A DNA stretch of 64,000 nt from Tanypteryx hageni (Eukaryota > Arthropoda > Insecta > Odonata > Petaluridae), in assembly GCA_028673005.1 (NCBI GenBank), contig CM054116.1, forward strand, positions 149,107,173-149,171,172. Direction: 5' to 3'. The notes under the pieces are model-generated. The model ran no database searches. It had not been told where the DNA came from and saw only the letters and a list, made by a program, of their open reading frames with translations. A program made the translations under genes and the position numbers. The first letter of the stretch is position 1; every line of letters begins with the position of its first letter. Shown in pieces: positions 32,811 to 43,851 of the stretch.

Positions 32811-34250
32811 ATAAAATATTTTTGCGAACACTGTAATGGATGCTATTAAAGATCCATAATTGGTGAAAAAAAATATCAACCATAGAATCATTGCCAATCT
32901 TTTAAGAATATGAATTGGTGAAGACAGTCCTAGATATATCCATTCTTTTTCATTCATTCATTCATCTTTTTTCCATGACTTTACTCTGTCCATCCTCATT
33001 ATTCGGCGAGACACTCGTGTCCTAAGGGACTTGATGGTCCAAGTCGGATGCAGTCTCACCGCCGTGACTGCGTTAATTTTGGTTTCCAGGGGAATTTCTC
33101 GAAATTTCTTTGTTGATGGCTCTCATGTAGCAGATGTAGCTTCACTTGAGCTGGGACTAGTGCTATCATCTTCCTCAGCAGATGACACTAGCAAACAATG
33201 TTCATCCATTTCGGGGTCATTTTCATTCAGTAGATAATCGTCATCAATGACGACCATATTGTCCATCATATCAACTATTCGATCGTACATTTCGCGTCCA
33301 ACTGCGACTGCATGATCAGAAACCTCGGAACTTGTGCGATCAGAGATGAGACCACTGCCCTGAAGAAGTCCAGCACAATAATGCGAAGCATCGGCGAACA
33401 AACCGGGCTTTTCCTGATTCTCTTGACCGGGGGACGACATATATCCCGCAGTAGATGGGCCAGGTAAGGATTCCATCGTGAAACGTTCAATGTCTGTAAT
33501 TTTATTGTGAAATTACTTTTTCAACATAGCGAATAAGGTTGAGAAATAGACAAAGTCGTTCATAATATACAGGAAAAAAAAACAAAATACTTACTTGGCC
33601 GTATATTCCAAATATAACGATCTTTTTTTAAACTTCTGACAAGAAAAACTCGTGCAAGCACGCAGGGTACCAATCGGTTCCGTTGAATAGCTCGTACTAA
33701 CTGCACAGCCGTTCCCAGCTACTATCCCCTTCCCTCGAAAAGGAAGGCAATAAATAACGGGACAGTGGTGATCCCTCAAGTCGGGTGTAAAACTCGCTGT
33801 CGTGAACCGTTTGACGGATGTATCATGTAGAGTTTTCTTCAAAGCGTTTCTACAGGGAAGAATGTTATAATACCTACGGCGCCCGTAAATGTTTATATAA
33901 CCTATGGTTTACTAACCAATCATACCATGCGAGCATAAAAAGATGTAGAGCATGGAGAGCATTACACGCTTGTCTTGAAGATACAATAAAAATATTTTTA
34001 ATATGCATTAACCAGCACGAGTGTATGGCCCCTGTTCCTTGCTTCTGCTCCGTAACTCCGATTTCGCAGTCCACTCGTAAGAATCCAAGGCAGATCATCA
34101 CGAAAGCATGACGAACAATATGAGCAAAGGATCAGGAAAAAGAATGGATATATCTAGGACTGTCTTCACCAATTCATATTCTTAAAAGATTGGCAATGAT
34201 TCTATGGCTGATATTTTTTTCACCAATTATGGATGTTCGCAAAAATATAT
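32811..34250 (-). mobile_element. Element with long (about 130 bp) terminal inverted repeats
   Basis: The stretch from about 32811 to 32955 is nearly identical to the reverse complement of 34133-34250. Shared words include CATAGAATCATTGCCAATC and GAAGACAGTCCTAGATATAT. The left arm has a 22-bp insertion after GCGAACA. Between the arms is the N-terminal part of a transposase-like gene on the minus strand (32966-33476). The rest of the gene is missing, so this looks like an internally deleted derivative. Confidence 0.7.
32966..33476 (-). pseudogene. Transposase-like N-terminal region (HTH) within the long-TIR element
   Basis: It starts with an ATG at 33476 and reads 117 codons of acidic, Ser-rich sequence to a TGA at about 33123. 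In the same frame it continues with KKFREIPLETKINAVTAV and HPTWTIKSLRTRVSRRI, ending at 32966 inside the left inverted repeat. The second block is a helix-turn-helix lead-in known from arthropod proteins with CENP-B/Tc5-type DNA-binding domains. The stop is probably a CGA to TGA change. No catalytic domain is present. Confidence 0.5.
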
Positions 34251-35290
34251 TTGTATATTTGTTCATTTTTTATTTCACAAAAACCTTTCCCGTTGAATTT
34301 CAATGGGCATCTCCCTAGTCATTATATATATATATCACAGGACATGCTAATTGCCAATGTCATGAAAATCCATTTGATATAAGCTGACAATGAGATGGAA
34401 TTTAGGTGATAACATTTAAATGATCTATATTGGTAACATTAACTTACTTTTATATAAATGTATTTTAATGTAAATTTACATTGATGAATTCAACTCTCTG
34501 GAACATACTATAATGTGAATTATATATTTTTTGATTTTCAGTCCACATAAAATATTGTTTCATTAAATTAAAATTTATTCGAAGGAAGTGCAATATATCC
34601 CTTCTCAAAATAGCACCATTTATTTCTTTAATTGCCATGACAACCCTGTATAAATAAATTCTTATTAGTTCATTATATAGATTTCTGCCAAATTTCAATT
34701 TTCTGTCTTCATTCTTGATGGAGTTATTCACATTTAAATAAATTTCAGCTCTTTAGGTATTCCTTCTCTTAAATAACGCAAAGAACTATAAAATCATTTC
34801 CCTTTCCATCTGTCTATCTCTCCTTCCCATAATAAAAACTTTCAAAGCACGCTTAAACCCATAAGGATTGCAATAACAATATGATTTCGAGGTTTAACAA
34901 TGTACTTGGTAGGCATGACAACATCCCATTAAAATGGCAAGATTTCCCCAAATTATGTGAATTAAACGTTTAACATGAAGGATTCTGAACTGTAGGAGAA
35001 AATCGATGAACAGATTAAGAAACCTTATAATTTTTCCTTTAAAATGGTCTAAATCTAAAGGTTGTGAGTCCATTTTTTATAATTTTAATCTCAAAGATAA
35101 GAAAAGCCTGCATGTCAAAAAGTCGATTTGTACGTGTTATCTTATGGGAAATGCAAATCATCCCCTGGAGTCGAACCCTAGATGTTTTTCATAAATTTTC
35201 ATTCGTCATAGCATTTTAATATTGGAGTAAATTATCTATGCCAAATTTCAAGTTTATATCTGCATATTTGATTGAGTTATTCACATTTTA
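34251..35290. other. AT-rich sequence and dispersed repeat copy 2
   Basis: 34868-35290 corresponds to the repeat at 29560-29960. 34251-34860 shows no gene; it includes a short TA run near 34323-34336. Confidence 0.5.
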
Positions 35291-35294
35291 AGTA

Positions 35295-36350
35295 CCGTAT
35301 TTGACGGCATATAAGACGCACTGGCATATAAGACGCATCCCCATTTCAGCAGGGCATATTCAGGAAAAAAAGTTTTTACGGTCCGTGGGAAAGCACGGCA
35401 CTGTAAAAACTGCAGTAGACGTTGTTGAGTTGATCTTCTTGCCGTCGCCAGTTTTTTTCAGTAGGTGGTGGACCAAAAACCCTTGCTGCTGCTCTGTTAC
35501 CATGCTCCTTAGCGTAATCTATCACTTTTAGTTTGTAGTGAATAGTGTAGCTTAATCTCTTACCTCCTGTTGTCATATTCTTAGGGGTAAAATTTTGTAA
35601 ACAACTGGCACCACCAAGCAAGAAGAACCCACGCTGTTTTGTTATGATCATGAACTCATATCGGTCAAGGTCGTTCGATATATTGCTCTTACCTCCTTCG
35701 ATATCGCAGAAGCAAACAAAACGATATATACCGACCCTAGTACCGGTCATAAAAATAAAACCGGTAATAATAATAACAACACCAACATCGTTTAAGTAAA
35801 TAATAATATTTTGGAGTAGGGCTAGGTACTGTACTGCCAAATTTTCTGAAACCTCGGAAGGAATGTGAAGCTACGGAATGGTGCTTCCCCTTTCCGTGCT
35901 TCCTTTAAACTCTTATCACTGTGATTTGCTCCTAGCAGAACACTCCAACCCCTCCCCCACCACCGTCAACGTGTTTTCTCTGCGGCGTTGCTACTTCTAG
36001 TTTTAGAAGATTTGGCGCATCAGTCGTACATGCTCTTGAAAGAGTAACGATTCAGATGATACTGGGGTTTGACAACACAGCGTAAGGCAGGAGGCACGAA
36101 ACCACTCCTGCGAACCCGCACCTCCCTTATTCACTGCCGAAGCAGCGCCGCTCACACCCTCAAGGTCAGGTCTTCAGAAGTTGTGATGGGATATTAGTAC
36201 TGACCATCTGGGGTAAAATTAGCCTACAGCGGTGAGTGTGGGGGATGACTTTAGGCTGCGGAAGGTCTCGCCTTTGCATATAAGACCCGGGGGTGATTTT
36301 TGAGCCATTATTTTGGAAAAAAAGTGCGTCTTATATGCCGTCAAATACGG
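35295..36350 (-). mobile_element. pogo-type element with CCGTATTTGACGGCATATAA tips
   Basis: The tips CCGTATTTGACGGCATATAA at 35295 and its inverse at 36331-36350 are perfect over 20 bases. TA lies outside both (35293-35294 and 36351-36352). The motif GCATATAAGAC recurs subterminally. It contains a short transposase N-terminus on the minus strand and is otherwise non-coding. Confidence 0.85.
35376..35576 (-). pseudogene. pogo/Tigger-like transposase N-terminus (HTH), truncated
   Basis: It starts with an ATG at 35576 and reads MTTGGKRLSYTIHYKLKVID, then YAKEHGNRAAARVFGPPPTE. It continues WRRQEDQL and loses similarity before the stop. The KLKVIDYAxExGNRxAARxFG block is the Brinker/Psq-type helix-turn-helix found at the start of many pogo-superfamily transposases. 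The catalytic DDE domain is deleted, so the element depends on a helper. The block links the CCGTAT-tipped elements in this window to the pogo group. Confidence 0.6.
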
Positions 36351-37045
36351 TATATTCCAGGAACCCTGGAATCGGACGTTTATATCATTATATATCGACG
36401 TTTCTTACAGAGGAGGAGGAGGAGGATACTAATGTTTAGGCACTTCCAGATGAGCTGGAGATTCGAAATTTTTTTCTTATGTAGGATTTTGTGCAAAACC
36501 GACTAGAAAAAACGAAAATCTTGAAAAAGTGCAACAATGTGACCGCTAAAAATTCGCAATTGTTTAAACAAATTTTCAAGGTTTATGTATTTCCGAATTT
36601 TCTACGGAGCTGAAATTCTTTTTATAGATTTTTTATTTTTATTGAGAGTGTCCACCATTCAGAGAGAATAGTTCCATAATGCTGCATTTTATTTTTCCTA
36701 TAGATTGAAAAACTGTCCGCTACTTAGAGATGTCTACTATTCGGAGGTGTCCGATATAGGAGGTTTCACTGTATCTTTAAACATAAACTCGAACTCAACT
36801 TGAAACTTGAGTTTTTCAACAATGTTCGACTCAAATTGAAAATTTGATGTTCGCACATCCCTAATACAATTTTCAGTTGAAAGGAAAGCAAAACGTACAT
36901 TTAGATGTTCAAGGGAGGAAGAGTTAACGATTAAAATTTTGGTCTTAATTAAAGCATTGTTATAGAAGTTTTCTTATTGTACCTTCTGAGATATCTATCA
37001 CCTTATTAATTTTCAATTTTTATGATAAACAAATTTCGCTGTCTA
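36351..37045. other. No recognised gene
   Basis: AT-rich sequence with a GAGGAG run near 36410-36425. A block at 36640-36780 (GAGAGTGTCCACCATTC, GAGATGTCTACTATTCGGAG, GAGGTTTCACTGT) looks like the end of a Tigger/mariner-type element. Confidence 0.35.
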
Positions 37046-39735
37046 TTAACCTTTTCGCTGCTATGGACGTGATATCTCGTCCGGCGGGTTGCGGCTGCTC
37101 AGTGCTATGGACGTGATAACTCGTCCGGGATATGCCGACCCCTCAGTGCTAAGGACGTCATATCTCATTCGCCGGTTTTTCGCATTGCTGCTCGAGATGT
37201 GTTTTCTCGTTTCTGCTTTTAGCGATATCTAGCGGTCTCTTCCTTATTTAGGAATGTTTTCCAATGCCGGTAGATGTCATTCAATGCCTTTTAGTGAATG
37301 TTATGGAGAGTTATTTTCCCGACTTGGCAACGTGTTTCAGGTGCCTTCAAGAGTCCCTTGACCCTATCTCAGCCCCTATGCCCTTAGTACCGTTATTTTT
37401 TCTTCCCTAAATGCTTTCATCGGATTTCGGAGCTCAGTTTCTCCTTGTCTTTCTCAAGAGTTATGCGCTGTGTTCCCTCTCACCAATTTTCTATTTTTCG
37501 ATCTTTGCATTTCTTTTGGACATTCTTTTTGGCTTTGTGGATTTATTCTTTTGCTTCGCTCAACTTTTATTTCTGGACCTTGGCTTTCATATTGGACATT
37601 GTTTTTGGATACTCTTGGATTACTGTTTGCCTACTTTTACTGTGATTATATTATTCGATCTTTGCTTTGCTGGACTTTCTTTTTGGACTAAGTTATTAGG
37701 GTTTTGATTTAAAACAATGTCTAAGGAGAAGGCTCCTTCCGACAAGGAGATATTTGAAATTTTGACCAGTTCTGAGAGCGGAGAAGAATATTTTGATCCT
37801 TCTGAATCGGAAGACGATGCAGCGGAGCCGCAACCGAGTGTTTCGAGAGTTGCATCTCCTCAGCCATCAACCTCTCGCGGAGCGGCACTTTATCCTAGTT
37901 CTCCATCTGAGTCTGAAGAGGAGCTAGATGATGACATGGAAACACCTCCATCAAAACGAAGTAAGACTGCAGGTATTTCATGGTTTTGCAACCCAAAGTG
38001 CACGAGTTTTATGTCGGGAACTCTGGGAGCAATGCTAATGTAAGCGATGATTCCTCCATTTTGGATTTTTTCATGGTATTCTTTTCTGAGGATTTGATGA
38101 CTTTTATTATGGAAGAGTCCATAAATTTTATAAATATACATTGGAACATACTTCTGAAAGCATTCACTCGCGGCTGAATAGGTGGGCAGACACTACAATT
38201 GATGAAATATACTGTTTTATAGCTGTCACTTTATTGATGTCTAGGATGAGAAAACTCACCAAGAGTATTGGTCAAAGGACTCACTATTGAGGACACCTTT
38301 TTTTGGGGAAATTATGTCCGGAGATAGGTACTTGCTTCTTTTGAGAATGCTACATTTCTGTGATAATAATGTGCCTAATGAGGGAGATAGGCTCTTCAAA
38401 ATTCGATCGGTTGTCGATCGATTACGGGAGTCTTTCAAGGATTCGCTGATGCCATTCCAGAATCTCTGCATTGATGAGAGTCTTCTGCTTTTCAAGGAGC
38501 ATCTACTTTTTAGACCGTATATTCCTTCGAAAAGAAGTCGATTTGGTATCAAGATATTTGTTTTATGCAATTGCGAGACCGGATATATTCTTGATTTTAT
38601 CATTTACATGGGGCAGGAAAATTTGGGAAAATCAGGTGATATCGTTATCATTCTTCTGAGACCATATTTGGAGAAAGGGCACACATTGTATGTAGACAAT
38701 TGGTACTCAAGCCCAGCCTTGTTTACTTGACTTCACAATAAAGCCACAAATGCTTGTGGTACCATGAGAAAAACCCGTAAAGACATGCCAAAAATGGAAG
38801 AGAAGTTGAAAAAAGGGGAAACAATGTTTAGATCTTCTGATATTATGCTGGCATTGAAATGGTGTGATAAGAGGGAAGTGTGGATGTTATCAACCATTCA
38901 CACAGCGGAAATGGTTGATTCTGGAAAGACAGATTACCGAACAGGGGAGCGCATAAAAAAGCTGAGATGCATCATCGACTATAATACTTCGATGGGAGCT
39001 GTAGACAAGTCAGACATGATTTTAAGTTCGATTGAATCTGTAAGAAAGTCTGTAAAATGGTACAAAAAATTGTTTTTTCACTTGCTGGACCTTTCCCTGC
39101 TGAATGCGCACATCCTTTACCAAGTGGTGATGGGAAATAATATTCCAATAGCAAAATTTCATTTGGCGCTAATCCGAGGAATTCTCGAAAAATTCAGTAA
39201 AAAAAGAAAGCGATCAGGAAGAGGAAGAAGATCAAGTGAGGATTCACCTCTGCGGCTGACGGAAAGGCATTTTCCAGCTAGCATTGAATCAGAGGCAGCA
39301 AAAAGGAAATTCCCAATGAAAAAGTGCATAGTTTGTTGGAAAAACAATAAGAGACGGGAGACAAGGTGCAATTGCAAGAAATGCCAATTTGCTCTATGTG
39401 TCATTCCATGTTTCGAGGTGTACCATACACAAAGAAATTATTAAATTGCGAAGCAAATAAAAATTCAAAAAATCATTTAAAAAAAACGTAAAAATTTAAA
39501 ATAAAAACATATATATTTTTAACTTCGCCAATGCCGGTCCAAAGCCCGGATCTAAAAGAAGGATGGGAAATATTTTAAACAACAATATGATGAAAGCAAA
39601 CCATATAAAACAATCAACGAGTAATCAAGCGCTGGGCGCCAAAAGTATTCAGCTCAGGGCGGTAGAGCACACTGCGGAGTATCTAGCACTGCGCGGAATG
39701 AGCGATTGCTGAGCGCTTAGCAGCGAAAAGGTTAA
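37046..39735 (+). mobile_element. piggyBac-like transposon with TTAA ends
   Basis: TTAA at 37046-37049 and 39732-39735. The tips TTAACCTTTTCGCTGCTA are perfectly inverted over 18 bases. Three left subterminal copies of a near-palindrome (GGACGTGATATCTCGTCC, GGACGTGATAACTCGTCC and a degraded third) lie at about 37064-37170. The transposase on the plus strand is broken. Confidence 0.9.
37717..39444 (+). pseudogene. piggyBac-type transposase, frameshifted, DDD residues retained
   Basis: The start ATG at 37717 is followed by an acidic Ser/Glu-rich N-terminus of 108 codons that stops at 38043. After two or three small indels (38044-38290) the core is legible. The catalytic aspartates lie in LCIDESLLLF (about 38471), YVDNWYSSP (about 38694) and GAVDKSDM (about 39003). 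A TGA at 38728-38730 falls where Arg is expected (LFT-stop-LHNK), a typical CpG decay. The C-terminal cysteine domain (KKCIVC, CKKC, CVIPCF, YHTQ) is complete and ends at 39444. The three Asp residues suggest the loss of function is recent and caused by indels, not by active-site change. Confidence 0.85.
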
Positions 39736-39739
39736 GTAT

Positions 39740-41970
39740 AGAGAATATGCAGAATACATAAAAAGTTTTTAGAGAACGAAAGCACTTAAAATTGCACATT
39801 AAAACTGTCTTCCTCTTACCTTTTGAAATAATTAGCCAGATTTATAGTTTATTTGGTGATTGCCCTTCTTTGAATAACCTTAGTGTTTATTTCTTCCCTA
39901 CTTTAGTTTATATTAGGTATATATGATTTCTTTTATTTAATATTAGGTATTGTTTGTAACGGTTGTCAAGTAGATTGTTAATCCAACAATATGCTCATTC
40001 TCGTTTTATTTAAATGGGAAAAAATTTAAAGAGAAAAACATTTTTAAAATGAAAAATATAGTTCAAATCATTCTAAAAACCCTCCCATTTTGCTTAACTT
40101 CTTATTGCAGTTAAAATGCCACCTTCATCTTGAATCTACGTTCTGTAGTAGTTGCGTTATAAATGTGCAAACAAACAAACATTCTTAAAACTATTTATGG
40201 TAAAGATAGTATTACTGCCAATAAGTGGCAGGAACGATATTCTTTTTATGTCACATAGTTTTTTAGGCTGTGTTGTCATGTTAGCCTTTATTGTGTGCAT
40301 GGATTTACATTTGTTGATGTTTGCCCTAATTTAACTGAAAATCATCTAGGTTGGTAATATCATAGAATTTTTGTGATTTATTAAAATGTAGTTATTGAAT
40401 AGAAATCATATTCAGCTAGACATTTGTTATGGTTTATGTTTTTTTGCAAAATATATTAAAAGTATTAATAATTTTCTATAACAAAATAATAAGTTTTGGC
40501 TAATCTTATCTATCAGGATATATTTCTTTAAACAGGATTAACCTTAAGAAAAATATTTATCAAAAAGTATAAATATTTAGAAATTGTTACATAAAGGTTT
40601 AAGAAACTGCGAGAAAAATTTAGTCTTTACAAAGAACAGAAATAAACTCAAACCATAGCTTTCTGATATTGGATATAGCCACAAAGCTCCAACAATTAAG
40701 AAAATAAAAAGAAGCCTTACTAAGATGTAACTAAGCATAAAGTATTTACAATAGTTGCCAGTAGGTGGCATGGGGGGTAGCTAAAAAATATCTCTTAACC
40801 CTTTGACTAGCACCTTTTTTACCATTCACCACGTAAAGCAAATTTTCCCCACGGCCATCAAAAAATATTTAGTGCGCGAAGCGTCCTACTTCCCCATCCA
40901 CAACCTAGCATTGGTTATATTTGGCCATGGACAGGCAAACTGGGAAAGAAAATTCTACCAGGGCTTTACACAACCGGCCCCACTAAGCCCCTCTCCCACC
41001 CCATCTCTCACTCCATCTCTCACCCCCTCTCTCGCCCCCTCATCTGCCCCCTCTCTCACCCCCTCTCCTCCCCCCTCCCACCCCCTCTCCCCATCTCCTC
41101 TTACCATTTTAGGGACGTTCGCTCGAAAGAATTCCGAATGGTCTGTCTTTATTTATGAAACAAATCGATTCTCTCTGAACGGATTATCATGTTATTAGAA
41201 ATAGAAATATTTTTTTACTCCCATAAGAAACTCATGGATATCATTCATGGCATTATATATTTGCAATTTTTTGGTTACATAAAAGTAAAATACGAACACT
41301 GGATTTAGATTATATGTATATAGCTGAAAGAAAAGTGCTCATTTCTTGTGAAGACATAATTCAAATCCATACCAATATAGAGTGAAAATTTAATTTGAAC
41401 TGGATAAAAGCTGAATGTTTTGGGTTTTGAACAATTTAAATATTCGACTATGATGGCAACGAGCGCAATGCTATTACATGAGAAATACATATCCGAATCG
41501 TTTTTGTTCTACATGAACGTATGTCCCAGGTTTTTACTAAATTATAATTAGGTTATTACCACGAAATTTGAAGTATATACTTATTAAAAAAATAAAATAT
41601 AAGAAATATTAGAACGTGCAGAAATTAGGTTACGTAAGTGGGCATTTTCTAACTTGTCATACGATAAGGATTTATACAATCGTAAAAAAATTCTATGAAT
41701 CTTAATGATATTTTGGTTTTGGAGAATCAAGGAAATTGTACAAGAAATCGATTTCATTGGTAATATTAAAATAATAGTATAATTATTATTATCAATATTA
41801 AAATAAATTTTTATAATATTTGATCGCACAAATAATTAGATTAATAGAGCAGTCTACCTATCCAAGAGCGAAATACTACTATTTGACAGATAATTTGAGG
41901 AATTGTTTATGAATGTAAATATAATTTAATGGGTATGAGACGTAGGTCCTGGGTAGGATTAGAATTTTAA
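39740..41970. other. AT-rich gene-free stretch with one low-complexity block
   Basis: 40975-41100 is a CCCCTCTC-rich low-complexity tract that gives an artificial Pro/Ser/Thr-rich frame. The rest is AT-rich with no coding or structural signal recognised. Confidence 0.45.
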
Positions 41971-42336
41971 AGGTATATAGCAGGCGTGGCCAAGCCTTCT
42001 TACCCTCAGAGCTGCATATGATAATCTTCTGGAGTTCAAGAGCCACAAGACACACATTTTGCGCACAAAAATGTACGAACAGTAAACATAACTTGTATTC
42101 GAAACAATACAAAGAGACTGCATGCCCATGTAGCATCTCCAAAACGTCTTACTTGCAATTTGAGTTGAAGGCTTTCGCAGCGTTGCTGAATGCTGGTGGA
42201 GGTTTTCGGGTTTCGCTGCGTTGGCGGCATTTCTGGCTCTCGATGTTTCGCAGACATTGCAGTCTGCATGTTCAGGAGATGAAGTGAGATCCGATGGTGG
42301 GGGTCTGACTTTTATATCCACTCGTGCCTTCCTAGT

Positions 42337-43074
42337 TTAACCGTTGTCCATCGGTGATTGGCTCGTTCGAGTTGCTATCCCTTTCTCTTTGGTGGTTGCT
42401 CCAAGGTATTTTTCCTCCCTTTCACTTTTCCATTGGAAGAGTCGCTTCCATGTTGCGCTGATGTGCAAACCGTCGTCCCGGTTGAAATTGACTGGACGTT
42501 TTTCGATTTCAATAGCTTCGCGAATTAACCTCGGAAAATATCGATCTTCTTTCGCGAGCAATTTCGTTTCTTCGAGCGTGATTTTATGTCCCGGGTCGGA
42601 GGTGAAGTGCTCCGCTATGGCCGACTCCCTCCATTTTTTGCTCATCATGACCTGTTTATGTTCGGCTAAGCGACAGTGAATGGATCGTCCTGTTTGTCCG
42701 ACGTATACGTGTCCGCAGCTGCATGGAATCCTGTAGACTCCTTCAGATGTTAGCGGGTCGAGTGCATCTTTCGCAGACGGAAGTTCTTCTTTTATTTTTC
42801 TTAGCGTGTTAAAACGGACGACGATATTTTCTTTTCGTAGAATCCTGGCTATGCGTTCTGATGTCCCGGCGATGAAGGGAATTTTTGCGTAGGCTGTGGG
42901 TTTTGGTCGTTCCACCGAAGGTTTTTGTTTCGGTTTTATATTCCGCCGGATGAATGGGTGACCGTAGCCATTATTCATGAGTGCCCTTCTTATATGCTCT
43001 TCTTCATCTTTTAGCAATTCAGGATCGGAAATCGTCTTTGCTCGGTGCATCAGGTTCTTGATTATTGATGCCAT
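42337..43074 (-). pseudogene. Penelope-like C-terminal region with GIY-YIG endonuclease
   Basis: The minus-strand reading from about 43074 gives IIKNLMHRAKTISDPELL and IRRALMNNGYGHPFI. A linker follows, and then the GIY-YIG nuclease: YRIPCSCGHVYVGQTGRSIH, CRLAEHK, AIAEHF, KLLAKEDRYFPRLIREAIEI (with the catalytic-type Glu) and NFNRDDG..ISATWKRL. This domain nicks DNA to prime reverse transcription in Penelope-like elements. The reverse transcriptase itself is absent (5' truncation at 43074). The open frame extends to 43377, but 43075-43377 is antisense to the inverted copy and is not real protein. The nuclease domain is unbroken in this copy. Confidence 0.75.
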
Positions 43075-43437
43075 GATGAGCAAGAAATGGAGGGAGTCGG
43101 CCATAGCGGAGCACTTCACCTCCGGCCCGGGACATAAAATCACGCTCGAAGAAATGAAATTGCTCGCGAAAGAAGATCCATATTTTCCGAGGTTAATTCG
43201 CGAAGCTATTGAAATCGAAAAACGTCCAGTCAATTTCAACCGGGACGACGGTTTGCACATCAGTGCAACATGGAAGCGACTCTTCCAATGGAAAAGTGAA
43301 AGGGAGGAAAAATATGTTGGAGCAACCACCAAAGAGAAAGGGATAGCAACTCGAACGAGCCAATCAGCGATGGACAACGGTTAAACTAGGAAGGCACGAG
43401 TGGATATAAAAGTCAGACCCCTACCATCGGATCTCAC
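43075..43437 (+). pseudogene. Penelope-like GIY-YIG 3' half, inverted second copy
   Basis: It reads KKWRESAIAEHF, KLLAKEDPYFPRLIREAIEI and NFNRDDGLHISATWKRLFQW, ending MDNG and a stop at 43382-43384. It is nearly identical to the minus-strand copy with few substitutions (for example DRYF to DPYF). It starts abruptly in the middle of the nuclease domain, so the GIY half is missing. The non-coding tail is cut at 43437 by the Jockey element and resumes at 48079. Confidence 0.7.
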
Positions 43438-43851
43438 AGTACAGATGACTAGCGAGCCTAGCCTATCCAACACACAGGTTTCTGACTCCGGATTGGTTGA
43501 CCGACAACCAATAGTTAAACACGGCTCATACCCTCCACATTGCGGATCATTCTTTTTAAACTTTTACTCATTTTCATTGCTAACGTGGGAGTCCGTCTGC
43601 CTGGTGCGGGAAAACCCCTCACGAGGGGGAAGTACGTAAGTCGCTGCGGGACTCCCTAGGGCTTTCCGGGACACGACCAGGTACCACCAGGGAGTTGGCA
43701 GCACGCCTTGTCGCGAGCGGGTCAATCCCGGGTGGCCGCCACTGCACGGTCGGCCCCACTTCATCCGCGGGGGGTAGCTAACTTTGTCCCACCTTCTCAC
43801 CCGCTCGCCCTTTTTCTATTTCGACAGGTGACAGGACTAACCCCCCCCAGA

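Noticed and set aside
40790..40830. Left end of another piggyBac element (TTAACCCTTTGACTAGC)
   Set aside because: No repeated subterminal palindrome and no right end were found; TTAACCC alone is too short.
40803..41198. 131-codon Pro/Ser-rich protein
   Set aside because: It is produced by a CCCCTCTC-type low-complexity tract and shows no domain.
42337..43377. 346-codon minus-strand ORF as a single protein
   Set aside because: The first 100 codons are antisense to the inverted second Penelope copy. Only the part from about 43074 downwards is real coding sequence.
43708..43851. N-terminal extension of Jockey ORF1 starting at 43708
   Set aside because: The codon there is TTG, not ATG, and the segment reads like 5' UTR; the ATG at 43852 is the better start.
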